DNA of 64,000 bases, taken from assembly GCF_001942305.1 (NCBI RefSeq), contig NZ_MKKE01000013.1:1-64000 (forward strand), read 5' to 3'. The position numbers and the translations under genes were made by a program. The DNA is from Saccharomonospora sp. CUA-673 (GTDB lineage Bacteria > Actinomycetota > Actinomycetes > Mycobacteriales > Pseudonocardiaceae). The notes below the pieces were generated by a model. That model saw only the letters and a program-made list of their open reading frames with translations, searched no databases and had not been told where the DNA came from. Every line of letters begins with the position of its first letter. Positions within the stretch are counted from its first letter, which is position 1. Below are positions 49,112 through 57,965 of the stretch, in pieces.

Positions 49112-51065
49112 TCACCCCGTCCGCACGGCCAGGACCAGGCCCGACGGCAGATCGTCGACGAGGTCGAACGCCGGACCGCGGAACGAGTCCGGGTTGAACT
49201 CGACGCGGTCGTCGAAGTACCACCCCGTGCCGGTCTTCCTGAGCACGAACACGTCGATGCCGCCGAACCGGGTGTTCGCGGAGGCTCCGCGAACCGCTCC
49301 GGATCGTCGATCTCGGCCAGTCTCGCCAGTTCGTCCGAACGCTGGTCGTACCGCATCAGGCTGTTGGCCGAGTAGTGCCCGCGTTGCAGGTAGGCCCACC
49401 ACCGTTCGTAGACGTACAGCCGCATGTCCGTCGACAACGACAGCGGCATCGCGCCGGGCCCGAGCCGCTGTTCGACCTCGGACGCGATCCGGTTCGCCGG
49501 CATCTCTGGCGCCGCCATCTCCGGTGGGATGTACTCGGACGGCTCCCCGTCGGCCCGGGTTCCATGTGGGCCCGCAGCGCCGCGTTCGGTTCGACCGCGT
49601 CCTCGGACACCTCCGGCAGCGCGTCGGCGAAACCCTTGGGATCGCCCGGCATCCACGTGTTCCAGGCGACCAGTCCCGACGAGACGAGCAGGACGGCCAG
49701 GGCGGCGACGGCGACACCGCGCGGCGGGGCGAGCTCGAACCGGCGCAGCAGCGCTGCCCCGGCGTGTGCCACGGTGAGGATCCCCGCCGTCACCAGCACC
49801 ATCGTGATCATGCGCGGGGTCTTCACGAGGAATCCGCTGTGCCCGCTGCCGACGAGGGACAGCATGTAGATCGCCCAGTACAGGTAGATGCCGCCGACCA
49901 GCAGCAGCATCGGCTGGGCCCACCACTGCCGCGTGCGGTACCCGAACAGTCCGATCAGCCCCGCGAGCGCCAGCGCGCCGATCGGCGTGGGCTCAAGGAA
50001 CGGCAACGGCACCGGGTCGTCCGGGATGGCGATGTTCGGGTACGTGTCGGCGACGACCTCGCGGGGTTGCGTCAGCCACGCCCACAACAACGGGAGGAGA
50101 TACCAGGACGACACGACGACCGACGTGACCAGCACACCCAGCAGATGCAGCAGGTACGGTCCTCGGTTCGGCCGCAGCAGTCGCGCGGCGATGATCGCCA
50201 GTCCGCCGATGGCGCCGAACATGAGGTAGCCGGTGTAGGTGCAGACGAACAGGCCCCCGATGATGCCCGCGGGCAGCCAGTGGAGACCGCCCTCGCGGCG
50301 GGACAGGCCCGCGAACGTCGCCAGCGCCCACGGCACGAGCACCGCGAGGGTGAGGATCTCGTAGCTCTTGTGCCCGTGCGTGAACACGATCGGCGCCACG
50401 GCCGCCATCGCGAGCGCGACGGGTGCGGTGGTGAGCCGGCGCCAGAGCAGGAAGGCCACGAGCGCCGTTGCGGAGATGAACAGGACCTCCATGTGGCCCA
50501 CGAGTGTCCACGTCGGACGCTCCGACAGCTCCGACGCTCGCGCGACGAGCCACGGGTACAGAACCGGGTACTCCGAGGGCAGACCGGGCAGGAAGGCGTC
50601 CGTGCTGCCCCACGTCGTGGTGAGCCGGTTCGCCAGCGCCGACATGCGGATGGTGTCCCAGTCGTGCAGCTCGTTGTGCCCGAACGGGGTCCCGTTCAAC
50701 GCCGTCCAGAGCGTCATGCCGATCCAGCCCGAGTACAGGCCCGCGACCGCACCGGCCACGTGGTCGGAGACGAACCGGGCGGCGAGCGCGATCGCGACGA
50801 CGGCAACCACCGTGCCCGCCGCGACCGGTGCGAGCGAGCCGCGCAGCGACAGCGGGTCGAAGTCGGCGGCATCGATCACCAGCCACGACACCGTCATCGC
50901 GACGAGATAGCACGCGACGGCCGTCGCCGACGGCCCGATCCGGCGCACCGCCCGCCGGACGGGGTGCTCGGTCGGCGGTGCTGCGGGTCGTCCTCGGGGC
51001 GGCGTGGGGGCGTCGGCGACGTCCTCGCCCGCGCGCATGTCCGTGTCGAGCCGGGCGGAGTTCAC
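49112..51065 (-). CDS. aftA: AftA-like arabinofuranosyltransferase, GT-C membrane protein (two frameshifts)
   Basis: The reconstructed protein of about 651 residues has eleven or more transmembrane segments and a soluble C-terminal domain of about 170 residues. The first outer loop holds FGHNELHDWDTIRMSALANRLTTTWGSTDAFLPGLPSEYPVLYPW, like the catalytic loop of AftA, which primes arabinan on galactan using decaprenyl-phosphoryl arabinose. GTG 51065 follows TTAATAAAGT, a strong -10-like stretch. Breaks lie near 49553 (one G restores EPGADGEPSEYIPPEM) and 49288 (one G restores ERFAGASANTRFGGIDVF). The span (1954) is two bases short. No emb or dprE genes are adjacent. Confidence 0.8.
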
Positions 51066-51139
51066 GCCCGCACTTTATTAATCCCCGACACGAACCGCCC
51101 GCCGCCACGCGCACCCGCTGTGTGAGCACGCGCAATGGG

Positions 51140-51181
51140 AGCGGCCCGGCAGGCGCTCGTCGAGTCGTCTGCCGGGCCGCT
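51140..51181 (-). terminator. Terminator downstream of the alcohol dehydrogenase gene
   Basis: A 13-bp perfect inverted repeat (AGCGGCCCGGCAG at 51140-51152, complement at 51169-51181) lies 14 bases past the dehydrogenase stop on the minus strand and upstream of the AftA-like gene. Confidence 0.85.
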
Positions 51182-51194
51182 GCGTGGGGTGTGA

Positions 51195-52242
51195 TCAGGA
51201 GCTGATCGTGGAGGTGTCGATGACGAAGCGGTAGCGCACGTCGCTGGCCGAGACCCGCTCGTAGGCGGTGTTGACGTCGTCGGCCGAGATCGTCTCGATC
51301 TCCGCCCCGATGCCGTGCTCGGCGCAGAAGTCCAGCATCTCCTGGGTCTCCGGGAGGCCGCCGATCATCGAACCGGCCAGTGACTTGTTGCCCGCGATCA
51401 GCGAGAAGGCGTTGTAGGACAGCGGCTCGCCGGGCGCGCCGACGTTCACCATCGCGCCGCCGGTCCGCAGCAGGCCGAGGTAGGCGTCGACCGGGATCTG
51501 GGCCGACACGGTGTTGAGGATCAGGTCGAACCGGCCGCGCAGGACCTTGAAGGTCGACTCGTCGGCGGTGGCGTAGTACTCGGTGGCGCCGAGCCGCTTG
51601 CCGTCCTCCTGCTTCTTCAGGCTCTGGCTCAGCACCGTCACCTCGGCGCCCATCGCGGCGGCGATCTTGACGGCCATGTGGCCGAGGCCGCCGAGGCCCA
51701 CGACCGCGACCTTCTTGCCCGGGCCGGCGCCCCACTGGCGCAGCGGCGAGTACGTCGTGATGCCCGCGCAGAGCAGCGGCGCGGCGACGTCGAGGCCGAT
51801 GCCGTCCGGGATCCGGCACACGAAGCGTCCTTGACGACGACCTGCTGGCTGTAGCCGCCGTAGGTGGCTCACCGTCGAAGCCGACGCCGTTGTAGGTCTG
51901 CACGTTGCCCTTGACGCAGAACTGCTCGGTGCCCGCCTGGCAGTACTCGCACTCGCCGCACGAGTCGACCATGCAGCCGACGCCGACGCGGTCGCCGACC
52001 TGGTACTTGGTGACCGCGGAACCGACCGCGGCGACCGTGCCTGCGATCTCGTGCCCCGGCACCATCGGGAAGATCGCCTCGCCCCATTCGCCGCGCGCCT
52101 GGTGGATGTCGCTGTGGCAGATGCCCGCGTAGGCGATGTCGATCAGGACGTCGTCGGGACGCAGGTCGCGCCGCTCGATGGTGGTCCGCTCGAGCGGTGC
52201 GCCAGGGCCGGGTGCGGCGATGGCGTGCGTCGTTGTGCTCAT
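51195..52242 (-). CDS. Zinc-dependent NAD(P) alcohol dehydrogenase, YahK/cinnamyl-type (two frameshifts)
   Basis: The protein of about 349 residues has catalytic-zinc residues in [15 protein letters not shown] and PGHEIAGTV, the structural zinc loop [15 protein letters not shown], the Rossmann motif [13 protein letters not shown] and the [13 protein letters not shown] segment. It reduces aldehydes or oxidises alcohols with NADP(H). ATG 52242 has AGGAG upstream. Near 51868 and 51827 one C is missing each time; adding them gives [25 protein letters not shown]. The span (1048) is two bases short. Two palindromic operators and a divergent TetR gene lie directly upstream. Confidence 0.87.
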
Positions 52243-52276
52243 CAGAACTCCTGCGATACTCGATCACTAGCCCGAA

Positions 52277-52316
52277 GTAAGGGCCCTCTTACGCTACGAC
52301 GTAAGAGGGGTCTTAC
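52277..52316. promoter_or_regulatory. Two TetR-type operators between the dehydrogenase and TetR genes
   Basis: GTAAGGGCCCTCTTAC (52277-52292) and GTAAGAGGGGTCTTAC (52301-52316) share GTAAG...CTTAC arms, with centres 24 bp apart. The second has 6-bp perfect arms. They lie in the 104-base divergent gap 30-75 bases from both starts, the expected place for autoregulation by the TetR protein. Confidence 0.82.
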
Positions 52317-52346
52317 ATATTCCGACATAGAGATGTGTGCACGGCC

Positions 52347-52952
52347 ATGGGTGACCGGTACCACCGCGGCGAGCTCCGCGACGAGCTCGTGCGCGTCGCG
52401 CTCGACCTCATCGCCGAGCAGGGGGTCGCCGGGTTCTCCGTGGCCGAGGTGGCCCGTCGTGCGCAGGTCAGCCCGGGTGCGCCGTATCGGCACTTCGCCG
52501 AGCGCGAGAGCCTGCTCGCCGCCGTCGCGACCGCCGTCGCCCGGCAGCTCGCCGATCGGGTCGCCGAGGCCGCCGACGGGATCGCCGATCCGGCCGAGGC
52601 GTTGGCCGCGGCGGCCGGCGCCTACACCGACTACGTCATCGAACGCCGCGCCGGTATGAACGTCATCTACACCGACGGACTCCAGGGTGGCGGGGCCTAC
52701 ACCGAGCTGCACGACCAGACACGGCGGCTGACCGACCAGTTCCTCATGCTCTGCCTGGCCGTGACCGACCGGCCCGAGAACGCACTCGAACTCATGGAGC
52801 AGTTGTTCACCCAGGCGCACGGCTACGGGATGTTCTGGATCGACGGCGTGTTCACCAAGCACGGCTATACACCCGAGCTCGTGGTGCGCAAGTCCGTCGC
52901 CGCGGCGAGACTGACCATCGAAGGCCACCGCCACCAACCCGGAACCGTCTGA
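52347..52952 (+). CDS. TetR family regulator
   Basis: The 201-residue protein has an N-terminal TetR helix-turn-helix (LRDELVRVALDLIAEQGVAGFSVAEVARRAQVSPGAPYRHFAERESLLAAVA) and a helical ligand-binding C-terminus. It is divergent from the alcohol dehydrogenase and probably represses it and itself through the two palindromes between them; an aldehyde or alcohol inducer is likely but not shown. I chose ATG 52347; ATG 52335 would add four residues. Confidence 0.9.
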   Translation: MGDRYHRGELRDELVRVALDLIAEQGVAGFSVAEVARRAQVSPGAPYRHFAERESLLAAVATAVARQLADRVAEAADGIADPAEALAAAAGAYTDYVIERRAGMNVIYTDGLQGGGAYTELHDQTRRLTDQFLMLCLAVTDRPENALELMEQLFTQAHGYGMFWIDGVFTKHGYTPELVVRKSVAAARLTIEGHRHQPGTV

Positions 52953-52956
52953 CGCC

Positions 52957-53019
52957 CGTGTCAGCACCCCACGTCGCCGTGTCAGCATCTCGCGTCGCCG
53001 TGTTGTCGATTCGGCGTCA
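52957..53019 (+). repeat. 21-bp tandem repeat, locus 2
   Basis: Units at 52957 and 52978 are full 21-mers of the form CGTGTCAGCAnCnCRCGTCGC, and the third from 52999 is degenerate. They begin 5 bases after the TetR stop. The unit matches the array at 38251. Confidence 0.78.
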
Positions 53020-53043
53020 CGCGCCGGGCTCCACGACGGGGGT

Positions 53044-53070
53044 TGTCAGGAAATCGAGGACCGTCTCGTT
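53044..53070 (+). promoter_or_regulatory. Candidate ECF41-type promoter
   Basis: TGTCAGG (53044-53050) and CGTT (53067-53070) are separated by 16 bases, close to the ECF41 target consensus as I recall it (TGTCACA, about 16 bases, CGTC). The site lies 33 bases upstream of the oxidoreductase gene, whose partner gene encodes an ECF41 sigma factor. An overlapping CGTC (53062) gives a less good spacing. Confidence 0.5.
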
Positions 53071-53102
53071 CAAGGGGTACGCCAACGAGACAGGAGCGCC
53101 CC

Positions 53103-54308
53103 ATGAGCCACCGCGACACCAGCCACCGCAGCACGAGACACCGCATCGTCGTCCTCGGCGCCGGGTACGCCGGGACCTACGCCGCCGGGAATCTGGCCCG
53201 CAGGCTGCACGGTGACGACGTCGAGATCACCGTCGTCAACGCCGCGCCCGACTTCGTCGAGCGGATGCGCCTGCACCAGTTCGCCGCCGGACAGGACCTC
53301 CGTCGCCGGCCGCTGGTCGACATCTTCGCCGGCACAGGCATCGACCTGCGCATCTCGGAGGTGACGGGCATCGACGCCGACAACCGCACCGTCACCGTCG
53401 ACGGCCAGGACCAGCTCGGTTACGACTCGCTCGTCTACACGCTCGGCAGCACCGCGGCCCTCCACGCCGTGCCGGGGGTCGCCGAGCACGCCTTCCACGT
53501 CGCCACCGCGCCCGCCGCCGGCCGGCTGCGCGCCCGCCTCGACGAGATCGACGGCGGGCGGGTCGTGGTCGTCGGCGGGAACCTGACCGCGATCGAGGCC
53601 GCCACCGAGATCGCCGAGTCCCACCCCGGACTGACCGTCGAGCTCGCCACCACCGGCGAACTGGGCGGTTGGCTGGATGCGAAGGCCCGGCGCCACGTGC
53701 TGGCCGCCTTCGACCGGCTGGGAATCGACGTCCACGAGCACGCCACCGTCACCGGCGTCGACGCCTCGTCCGTGACCGCCACCGGCACCGTGCTGGCCTC
53801 CGACGCGACCGTGTGGGCGGCCGGGTTCGCCGTCCACCCGATCGCCGCCGCCGGCGGCCTCGACGTGACGCCGGAAGGGCAGATCGTCGTCGACCGGCAG
53901 CTGCGTTCGGTGTCGCACCCGGACGTCTACGCCGCGGGCGACAGTGCCCACGTCGTCGGCGACAACGGCCTGACGCTGCCCATGTCCTGCGCGACCGCGG
54001 GCCTGAGCAGCCGGCAGCTGGCCGCGACGGTCGTCGGCGACCGCACCGGACGCCGGATTCCGGCCACGCCGAAGTTCTACGTGGGCAGCCACGTCAGTCT
54101 CGGCCGGCGGGACGCGGTGTTCCAGCTCGTCGACAAGCAGGCGCAGTCCCGGACGGCGTCCCTGCGCGGCCGGGCTGCGGCCCGGTTCAAGTCGAGTGTC
54201 GTCGACGGCGCGGCCTGGTCGACGACCCACCCGACGTTCGGACTCCCCAGCCGCCGGCACCGGCTCGCGGCCTCGTCGACCCCCGCGCCGGCGACGACGT
54301 CGGCCTAA
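53103..54308 (+). CDS. FAD-dependent pyridine nucleotide-disulfide oxidoreductase, NDH-2-like
   Basis: The 401-residue flavoprotein has the FAD-binding start RIVVLGAGYAGTYAAGNLARRL, a second Rossmann motif RVVVVGGNLTAIEAATEIAE and the C-terminal FAD motif HPDVYAAGDSAHV. It lacks the C-terminal membrane helix region of true NDH-2 and ends in Ala/Thr/Pro-rich sequence. Electron acceptor is unknown. ATG 53103 lies 10 codons before the core. The sigma factor gene starts 10 bases downstream, matching the usual ECF41-oxidoreductase pairing. Confidence 0.88.
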   Translation: MSHRDTSHRSTRHRIVVLGAGYAGTYAAGNLARRLHGDDVEITVVNAAPDFVERMRLHQFAAGQDLRRRPLVDIFAGTGIDLRISEVTGIDADNRTVTVDGQDQLGYDSLVYTLGSTAALHAVPGVAEHAFHVATAPAAGRLRARLDEIDGGRVVVVGGNLTAIEAATEIAESHPGLTVELATTGELGGWLDAKARRHVLAAFDRLGIDVHEHATVTGVDASSVTATGTVLASDATVWAAGFAVHPIAAAGGLDVTPEGQIVVDRQLRSVSHPDVYAAGDSAHVVGDNGLTLPMSCATAGLSSRQLAATVVGDRTGRRIPATPKFYVGSHVSLGRRDAVFQLVDKQAQSRTASLRGRAAARFKSSVVDGAAWSTTHPTFGLPSRRHRLAASSTPAPATTSA

Positions 54309-54318
54309 GGTCATCGAC

Positions 54319-55266
54319 ATGGATTCGTCCGCCGTGGCGACGTTCGAGGCCAGCCGCGACCGGCTGGCCTCGCTCGCGTACCGCCTTCTCGGCTCGGCCG
54401 CCGACGCCGAGGACACCGTGCAGGACGCCTTCCTGCGCTGGCAGGCCGCCGATCGGGAGCACATCGAGGTGCCCGAGGCATGGCTGACCAAGGTAGTCAC
54501 GAACCTGGCCCTCGACCGGCTCCGCTCGGCCAGGACGCGCCGCGAACGCGCCGCCGGCACCTGGCTGCCCGAACCGCTCCTCGACGGCGACCCGATGCTG
54601 GGCCCCGCCGACACCGCCGAACAACGCGAATCGGTGACTCTGGCCGTGCTGATGCTGTTGGAACAGCTCTCTCCGGTCGAACGCGCCGCCTACGTGCTGC
54701 GGGAGGCGTTCGCCTACCGCCACTCCGAGATCGCCGAGATCCTCGGCATCACCGAGTCCGCGAGCCAGCAGCACACGAGCAGGGCCCGCCGCCGCGTTGC
54801 CGCGGGTCAGCAGCGCCGGGACACGGACGTCGACGAGGCGACCGCGCGCCGCATCGTCGGCGCGTTCGTCGCCGCGGCCTCGTCCGGCCGCACCGAGCAG
54901 CTCGTCGCGCTGCTGACCGACGACGCCGCAGGCGTGTCCGACAGTGCCGGCTTCGGGCCCGCGAAGAAGCTCATCCGGTTCGCCGGTCCGCAGCGGATCA
55001 CCCGGGCGATCCGGTCGGCGTTCACGCCCTCACCCGCCAAACGCGCGTTCGTGGGCGGTTCTCCGGACGTCCACGCGGCCGTCGTCAACGGCTGCCCGGC
55101 CATCCTCTTCGCACTCGGCGACCAGGTCTTCGGCGCCGTCGTGCTGGAGGTGCGGGGCGAGCAGGTCTGCGGGTTCCAGGGCGTCGCCACGCCCGAGCGG
55201 CTCACCCGCCTCACCGAGGCATGGCAGCGGCAGGGGCCGGCCGAACCGCTGGCCCAGCTGTGGTGA
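54319..55266 (+). CDS. ECF41 (SigJ-like) sigma factor with SnoaL-like C-terminal domain
   Basis: The 315-residue protein has sigma region 2 (FEASRDRLASLAYRLLGSAADAEDTVQDAFLRW), region 4 (LSPVERAAYVLREAFAYRHSEIAEILGITESASQQHTSRARRR) and a C-terminal SnoaL-like domain (about 180-315) that controls activity in this group in place of an anti-sigma factor. ATG 54319 follows TAAGGT by 7 bases. It is probably co-transcribed with or just after the oxidoreductase, its likely target. The signal is unknown. Confidence 0.92.
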   Translation: MDSSAVATFEASRDRLASLAYRLLGSAADAEDTVQDAFLRWQAADREHIEVPEAWLTKVVTNLALDRLRSARTRRERAAGTWLPEPLLDGDPMLGPADTAEQRESVTLAVLMLLEQLSPVERAAYVLREAFAYRHSEIAEILGITESASQQHTSRARRRVAAGQQRRDTDVDEATARRIVGAFVAAASSGRTEQLVALLTDDAAGVSDSAGFGPAKKLIRFAGPQRITRAIRSAFTPSPAKRAFVGGSPDVHAAVVNGCPAILFALGDQVFGAVVLEVRGEQVCGFQGVATPERLTRLTEAWQRQGPAEPLAQLW

Positions 55267-55314
55267 CCGACCCCGTGAGCGACCCTGTGGCCGGCACCCT
55301 CAGCACGGCTCCCC

Positions 55315-55638
55315 TCAGCACTGCTCCTCGGGGATGTAGCCGTGTTCGCAGGCGTACTCGAGCTGCGCCTCGCCGGCGGTGTCGTCGCGTCCCGCGCCGC
55401 CGGGGTCCAGGTAGCCCTGGTACTCCTTGCAGTCCGCGTTGAACTCGCCCTGTTCGAGTGCGCGCTGGCCGCAACCCTCGGCGACGTCGGGCCCGCCGCG
55501 CGGCGCCGGTCCGTCCGATGTGGACGGCTGCTGGGATGTCGTGGGCGCCGGCGCGGGTTCGGTGCTCTCGTCGTCACCGCACGCGGCCGTCAGTCCTGCC
55601 GCCGCCAGCAGCGCGATCGCCGCAACCCACGTCCTCAT
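55315..55638 (-). CDS. Small secreted lipoprotein
   Basis: The 107-residue protein has a lipoprotein signal peptide (MRTWVAAIALLAAAGLTAAC), an acidic Pro/Thr/Ser linker and a C-terminal part with four cysteines (EGCGQRAL, NADCKEYQGYLDPG, EYACEHGYIPEEQC). No family recognised. ATG 55638 follows CACAAT by 6 bases. It converges with the ECF41 gene. Confidence 0.78.
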   Translation of the reverse strand: MRTWVAAIALLAAAGLTAACGDDESTEPAPAPTTSQQPSTSDGPAPRGGPDVAEGCGQRALEQGEFNADCKEYQGYLDPGGAGRDDTAGEAQLEYACEHGYIPEEQC

Positions 55639-55669
55639 CCGCCTATTGTGAACGTGTCGTGCTGCGCAG

Positions 55670-56137
55670 TCACAGCCCCTCTGCCGGGTGAGCCACGGCG
55701 ACTCGGCTGCGCGGGGAGGTCGCCGTCTCCATCGGCAGTTCCGCCCACACGACCTTCCCGCCCCTCGCGCGGTATTCGACACCCCAGTCGGCGGCCAGTG
55801 TCGACACGAGCAGCAGGCCACGGCCGTGCCCGAGTTCCGGTCCGGGGTGCATGAGCACCGGCGGGCGCGATCCGTGGTCCGACACGGCGATCCGCAGCCG
55901 CCCGCCGGCCGCCTGCACCCGCAGTCGCGACGGCGGGCTGCCGTGCACGACGGCGTTGGTCACGAGCTCGGTGACCAGCAGCGACGCGTTCTGTCGTGCG
56001 TGTTCGTCGACCTCGGGCAGCTGGGCCACCGCGTCGTCGACGGCGTGTCTGGCGGCGGTGGGGGTATGTACTCCGGGGTGGAGGTCGAGGTCGATCTGGA
56101 AGGCATCGGCCGCGACGCGGCTCCGTTCGGTCATCAT
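55670..56137 (-). CDS. Anti-sigma-type HATPase regulator (RsbW-like)
   Basis: The 155-residue protein is a single HATPase_c domain of the serine-kinase type: ASLLVTELVTNAVVHGSPPSRLRV (N box), VSDHGSRPP (G1) and GHGRGLLLVSTLAADWGVEYRARGGKVVWAELP (G2). Such proteins bind sigma factors or phosphorylate anti-anti-sigma proteins. Start is ATG 56137 or the next codon. It is divergent from a SpoIIE-type phosphatase gene, its likely opposing enzyme. Confidence 0.88.
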   Translation of the reverse strand: MMTERSRVAADAFQIDLDLHPGVHTPTAARHAVDDAVAQLPEVDEHARQNASLLVTELVTNAVVHGSPPSRLRVQAAGGRLRIAVSDHGSRPPVLMHPGPELGHGRGLLLVSTLAADWGVEYRARGGKVVWAELPMETATSPRSRVAVAHPAEGL

Positions 56138-56359
56138 CGCCCGCCCCCCTGGGAACAACGGCCCTGATTCGAGGGCCACGCACGTCGTGGCCGCGGATTG
56201 TTCACAACTTCCGTGTGCCCTGACTGGCGTGTCGGTACACGCGTTCGGTTCCAACTTCTCCGACTGGGCCGGTCGGGTGTCACCCACTCGGCTAGTTGCG
56301 AGACATAACCGCTGGCAGCGGGCATAGTGGAGGCGCGGCGAGGGCGGAGGTGGTACGTC

Positions 56360-57874
56360 GTGAGCATCGAGCGCGAGCTGAGCGGTCCGCTCAGCGCCGA
56401 GCTCGCCAGAGCCGTGCGCGCGGGACGGTTGCCCGCCAGCGCATGGGCGGCCGTGGCGGAGGTGCTCGAGAGTCTCGATCCCGGCGTTCCCGTCGGCGAC
56501 GTCGTCGCGTCGCTGTCCGACATCACCGGGGGAGACGTCGGCGACGATCCACGCGCCGACCTGCCGGATGCGGCATCGGACGAGAGCGTGCACGGCTCCC
56601 ACTGCCTGCCCGGCGACCCGCGCGAGAACGGCGCGGCGTTCTCGTCGCGCGCGCACGCGGCCGGCGTCGAGGGCGATATGCCCTGGCAGCGGGGCGTGCG
56701 TTCGCGGGCGAGCGCCTGGCACGCCGACATCGACCGCACCACGTTCCTCGACGAGATCAGCCGCGCCTCGGCGACCTCGCTCAACAGCGCGGAGATGCTC
56801 GCCCAGGTGTGCGCGCTCGTGCGCTCGCATCGGCTCGCCGACCGCACCGCCGTGTGGCGGGCCACCGACGACGGCCTGCGTCGCACGTCGCCGCCGCCGC
56901 GCGACGACGGCCCGGCCGAGCGGCCGGACCTCACCGTGCAGCAGGCGCTCATCACCCGCAGGTCGGTGCGCACCGGCGACCGCAGGCTGAGCGTGCCGCT
57001 GCTCGCCGGGCGGCTCGTACTCGGCGTGCTCGACCTGACCCGCGAACGGCGGGAGTTCACCGCCGACGACATCTCCCTGGCCCACGCCGTGGCCGGTCGC
57101 GCCGCACTGGGCCTGCGCAACGCCTACGAGTACGAGCGGGAACACGAGCTCGCCCAGCGGCTGCAGTACGCCATGCTGCCCACGCTCGCGAGTCTCGATG
57201 AGGTCGACATCGCCGCGCGGTACCGCTCGTCGACACGCGGGGTGCACATCGGCGGCGACTGGTACGACGCGTTCGCCCGGTCCGACGGCACCGTCGTGCT
57301 CACGGTCGGCGACGTCACCGGGCACGGCCTCGACGCGGCCGTCGTCATGGGCCAGTTGCAGAACGCGCTGCGCGCCTACGCGCTCGAGGGGCACGGGCCG
57401 GCGTCGTCGCTGCGCCTGGTGCACGAGTTGCTGCGAGAGGGGCGCGGATCGTTGTACGCCACGGCCGTCGTCGTCGAGATGCAGCTGCGCACCGGTGTCA
57501 TCCGGTGGGCCAGCGCCGGACATCCGCCGCCGCTGGTGCAGGACCCGTCGGGAGCGGTCACCTACCTCGACGCCGAACACGGGCCGATGCTCGGCGTCGA
57601 CCCGCGGTGTCGCATCCCCGAGCATCAGCGCTCGCTCGCGCCCGGCTCGTCCGTCGCGTTGTACACCGACGGCCTCATCGAGCGGCGCACCAGCGACCTC
57701 GACGCCGGTATGGCCCGTCTGGCCAGGGTGTTCGAACGTGGCGGCGGGGGCGCGCCCGCCGAACGCACCGAGACCGTGCTGCACGAGATGCTCGGCGGCA
57801 CCGACCACGACGACGACGTCTGCCTGCTGCTGTGCCGGTGGACCGGACCGGCCGAGCTGCGTCGCACCGGCTAG
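56360..57874 (+). CDS. SpoIIE/RsbU-type PP2C phosphatase with GAF-like domain
   Basis: The 504-residue protein has an N-terminal helical part, a GAF-like sensor region (about 140-245) and a C-terminal PP2C SpoIIE domain with GGDWYDAFARSDGTVVLTVGDVTGHGLDAAVVMG (metal-binding Asp residues), RWASAGHPPPLV, LYTDGLIERR and HDDDVCLLL. It dephosphorylates anti-anti-sigma partners in partner switching. GTG 56360 is chosen because GGAGG lies 9 bases upstream; GTG 56327 is possible. No anti-anti-sigma gene is in the window. Confidence 0.88.
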   Translation: MSIERELSGPLSAELARAVRAGRLPASAWAAVAEVLESLDPGVPVGDVVASLSDITGGDVGDDPRADLPDAASDESVHGSHCLPGDPRENGAAFSSRAHAAGVEGDMPWQRGVRSRASAWHADIDRTTFLDEISRASATSLNSAEMLAQVCALVRSHRLADRTAVWRATDDGLRRTSPPPRDDGPAERPDLTVQQALITRRSVRTGDRRLSVPLLAGRLVLGVLDLTRERREFTADDISLAHAVAGRAALGLRNAYEYEREHELAQRLQYAMLPTLASLDEVDIAARYRSSTRGVHIGGDWYDAFARSDGTVVLTVGDVTGHGLDAAVVMGQLQNALRAYALEGHGPASSLRLVHELLREGRGSLYATAVVVEMQLRTGVIRWASAGHPPPLVQDPSGAVTYLDAEHGPMLGVDPRCRIPEHQRSLAPGSSVALYTDGLIERRTSDLDAGMARLARVFERGGGGAPAERTETVLHEMLGGTDHDDDVCLLLCRWTGPAELRRTG

Positions 57875-57936
57875 GTTCCGTGCCGTGGAGGGTCCGCCGC
57901 GTGCGGACGTCGGATTCCGTCACAGGGTCTAGGTTT

Positions 57937-57955
57937 TTAGCTTAGGCTTGCCTAT
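57937..57955 (+). promoter_or_regulatory. IdeR/DmdR-type iron box
   Basis: TTAGCTTAGGCTTGCCTAT matches the 19-bp iron-box consensus TTAGGTTAGGCTAACCTAA at 15 of 19 positions. It lies 11 bases upstream of the siderophore-binding protein start, so bound repressor would cover the promoter and start region. Confidence 0.87.
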
Positions 57956-57965
57956 TTTGGTGGTC

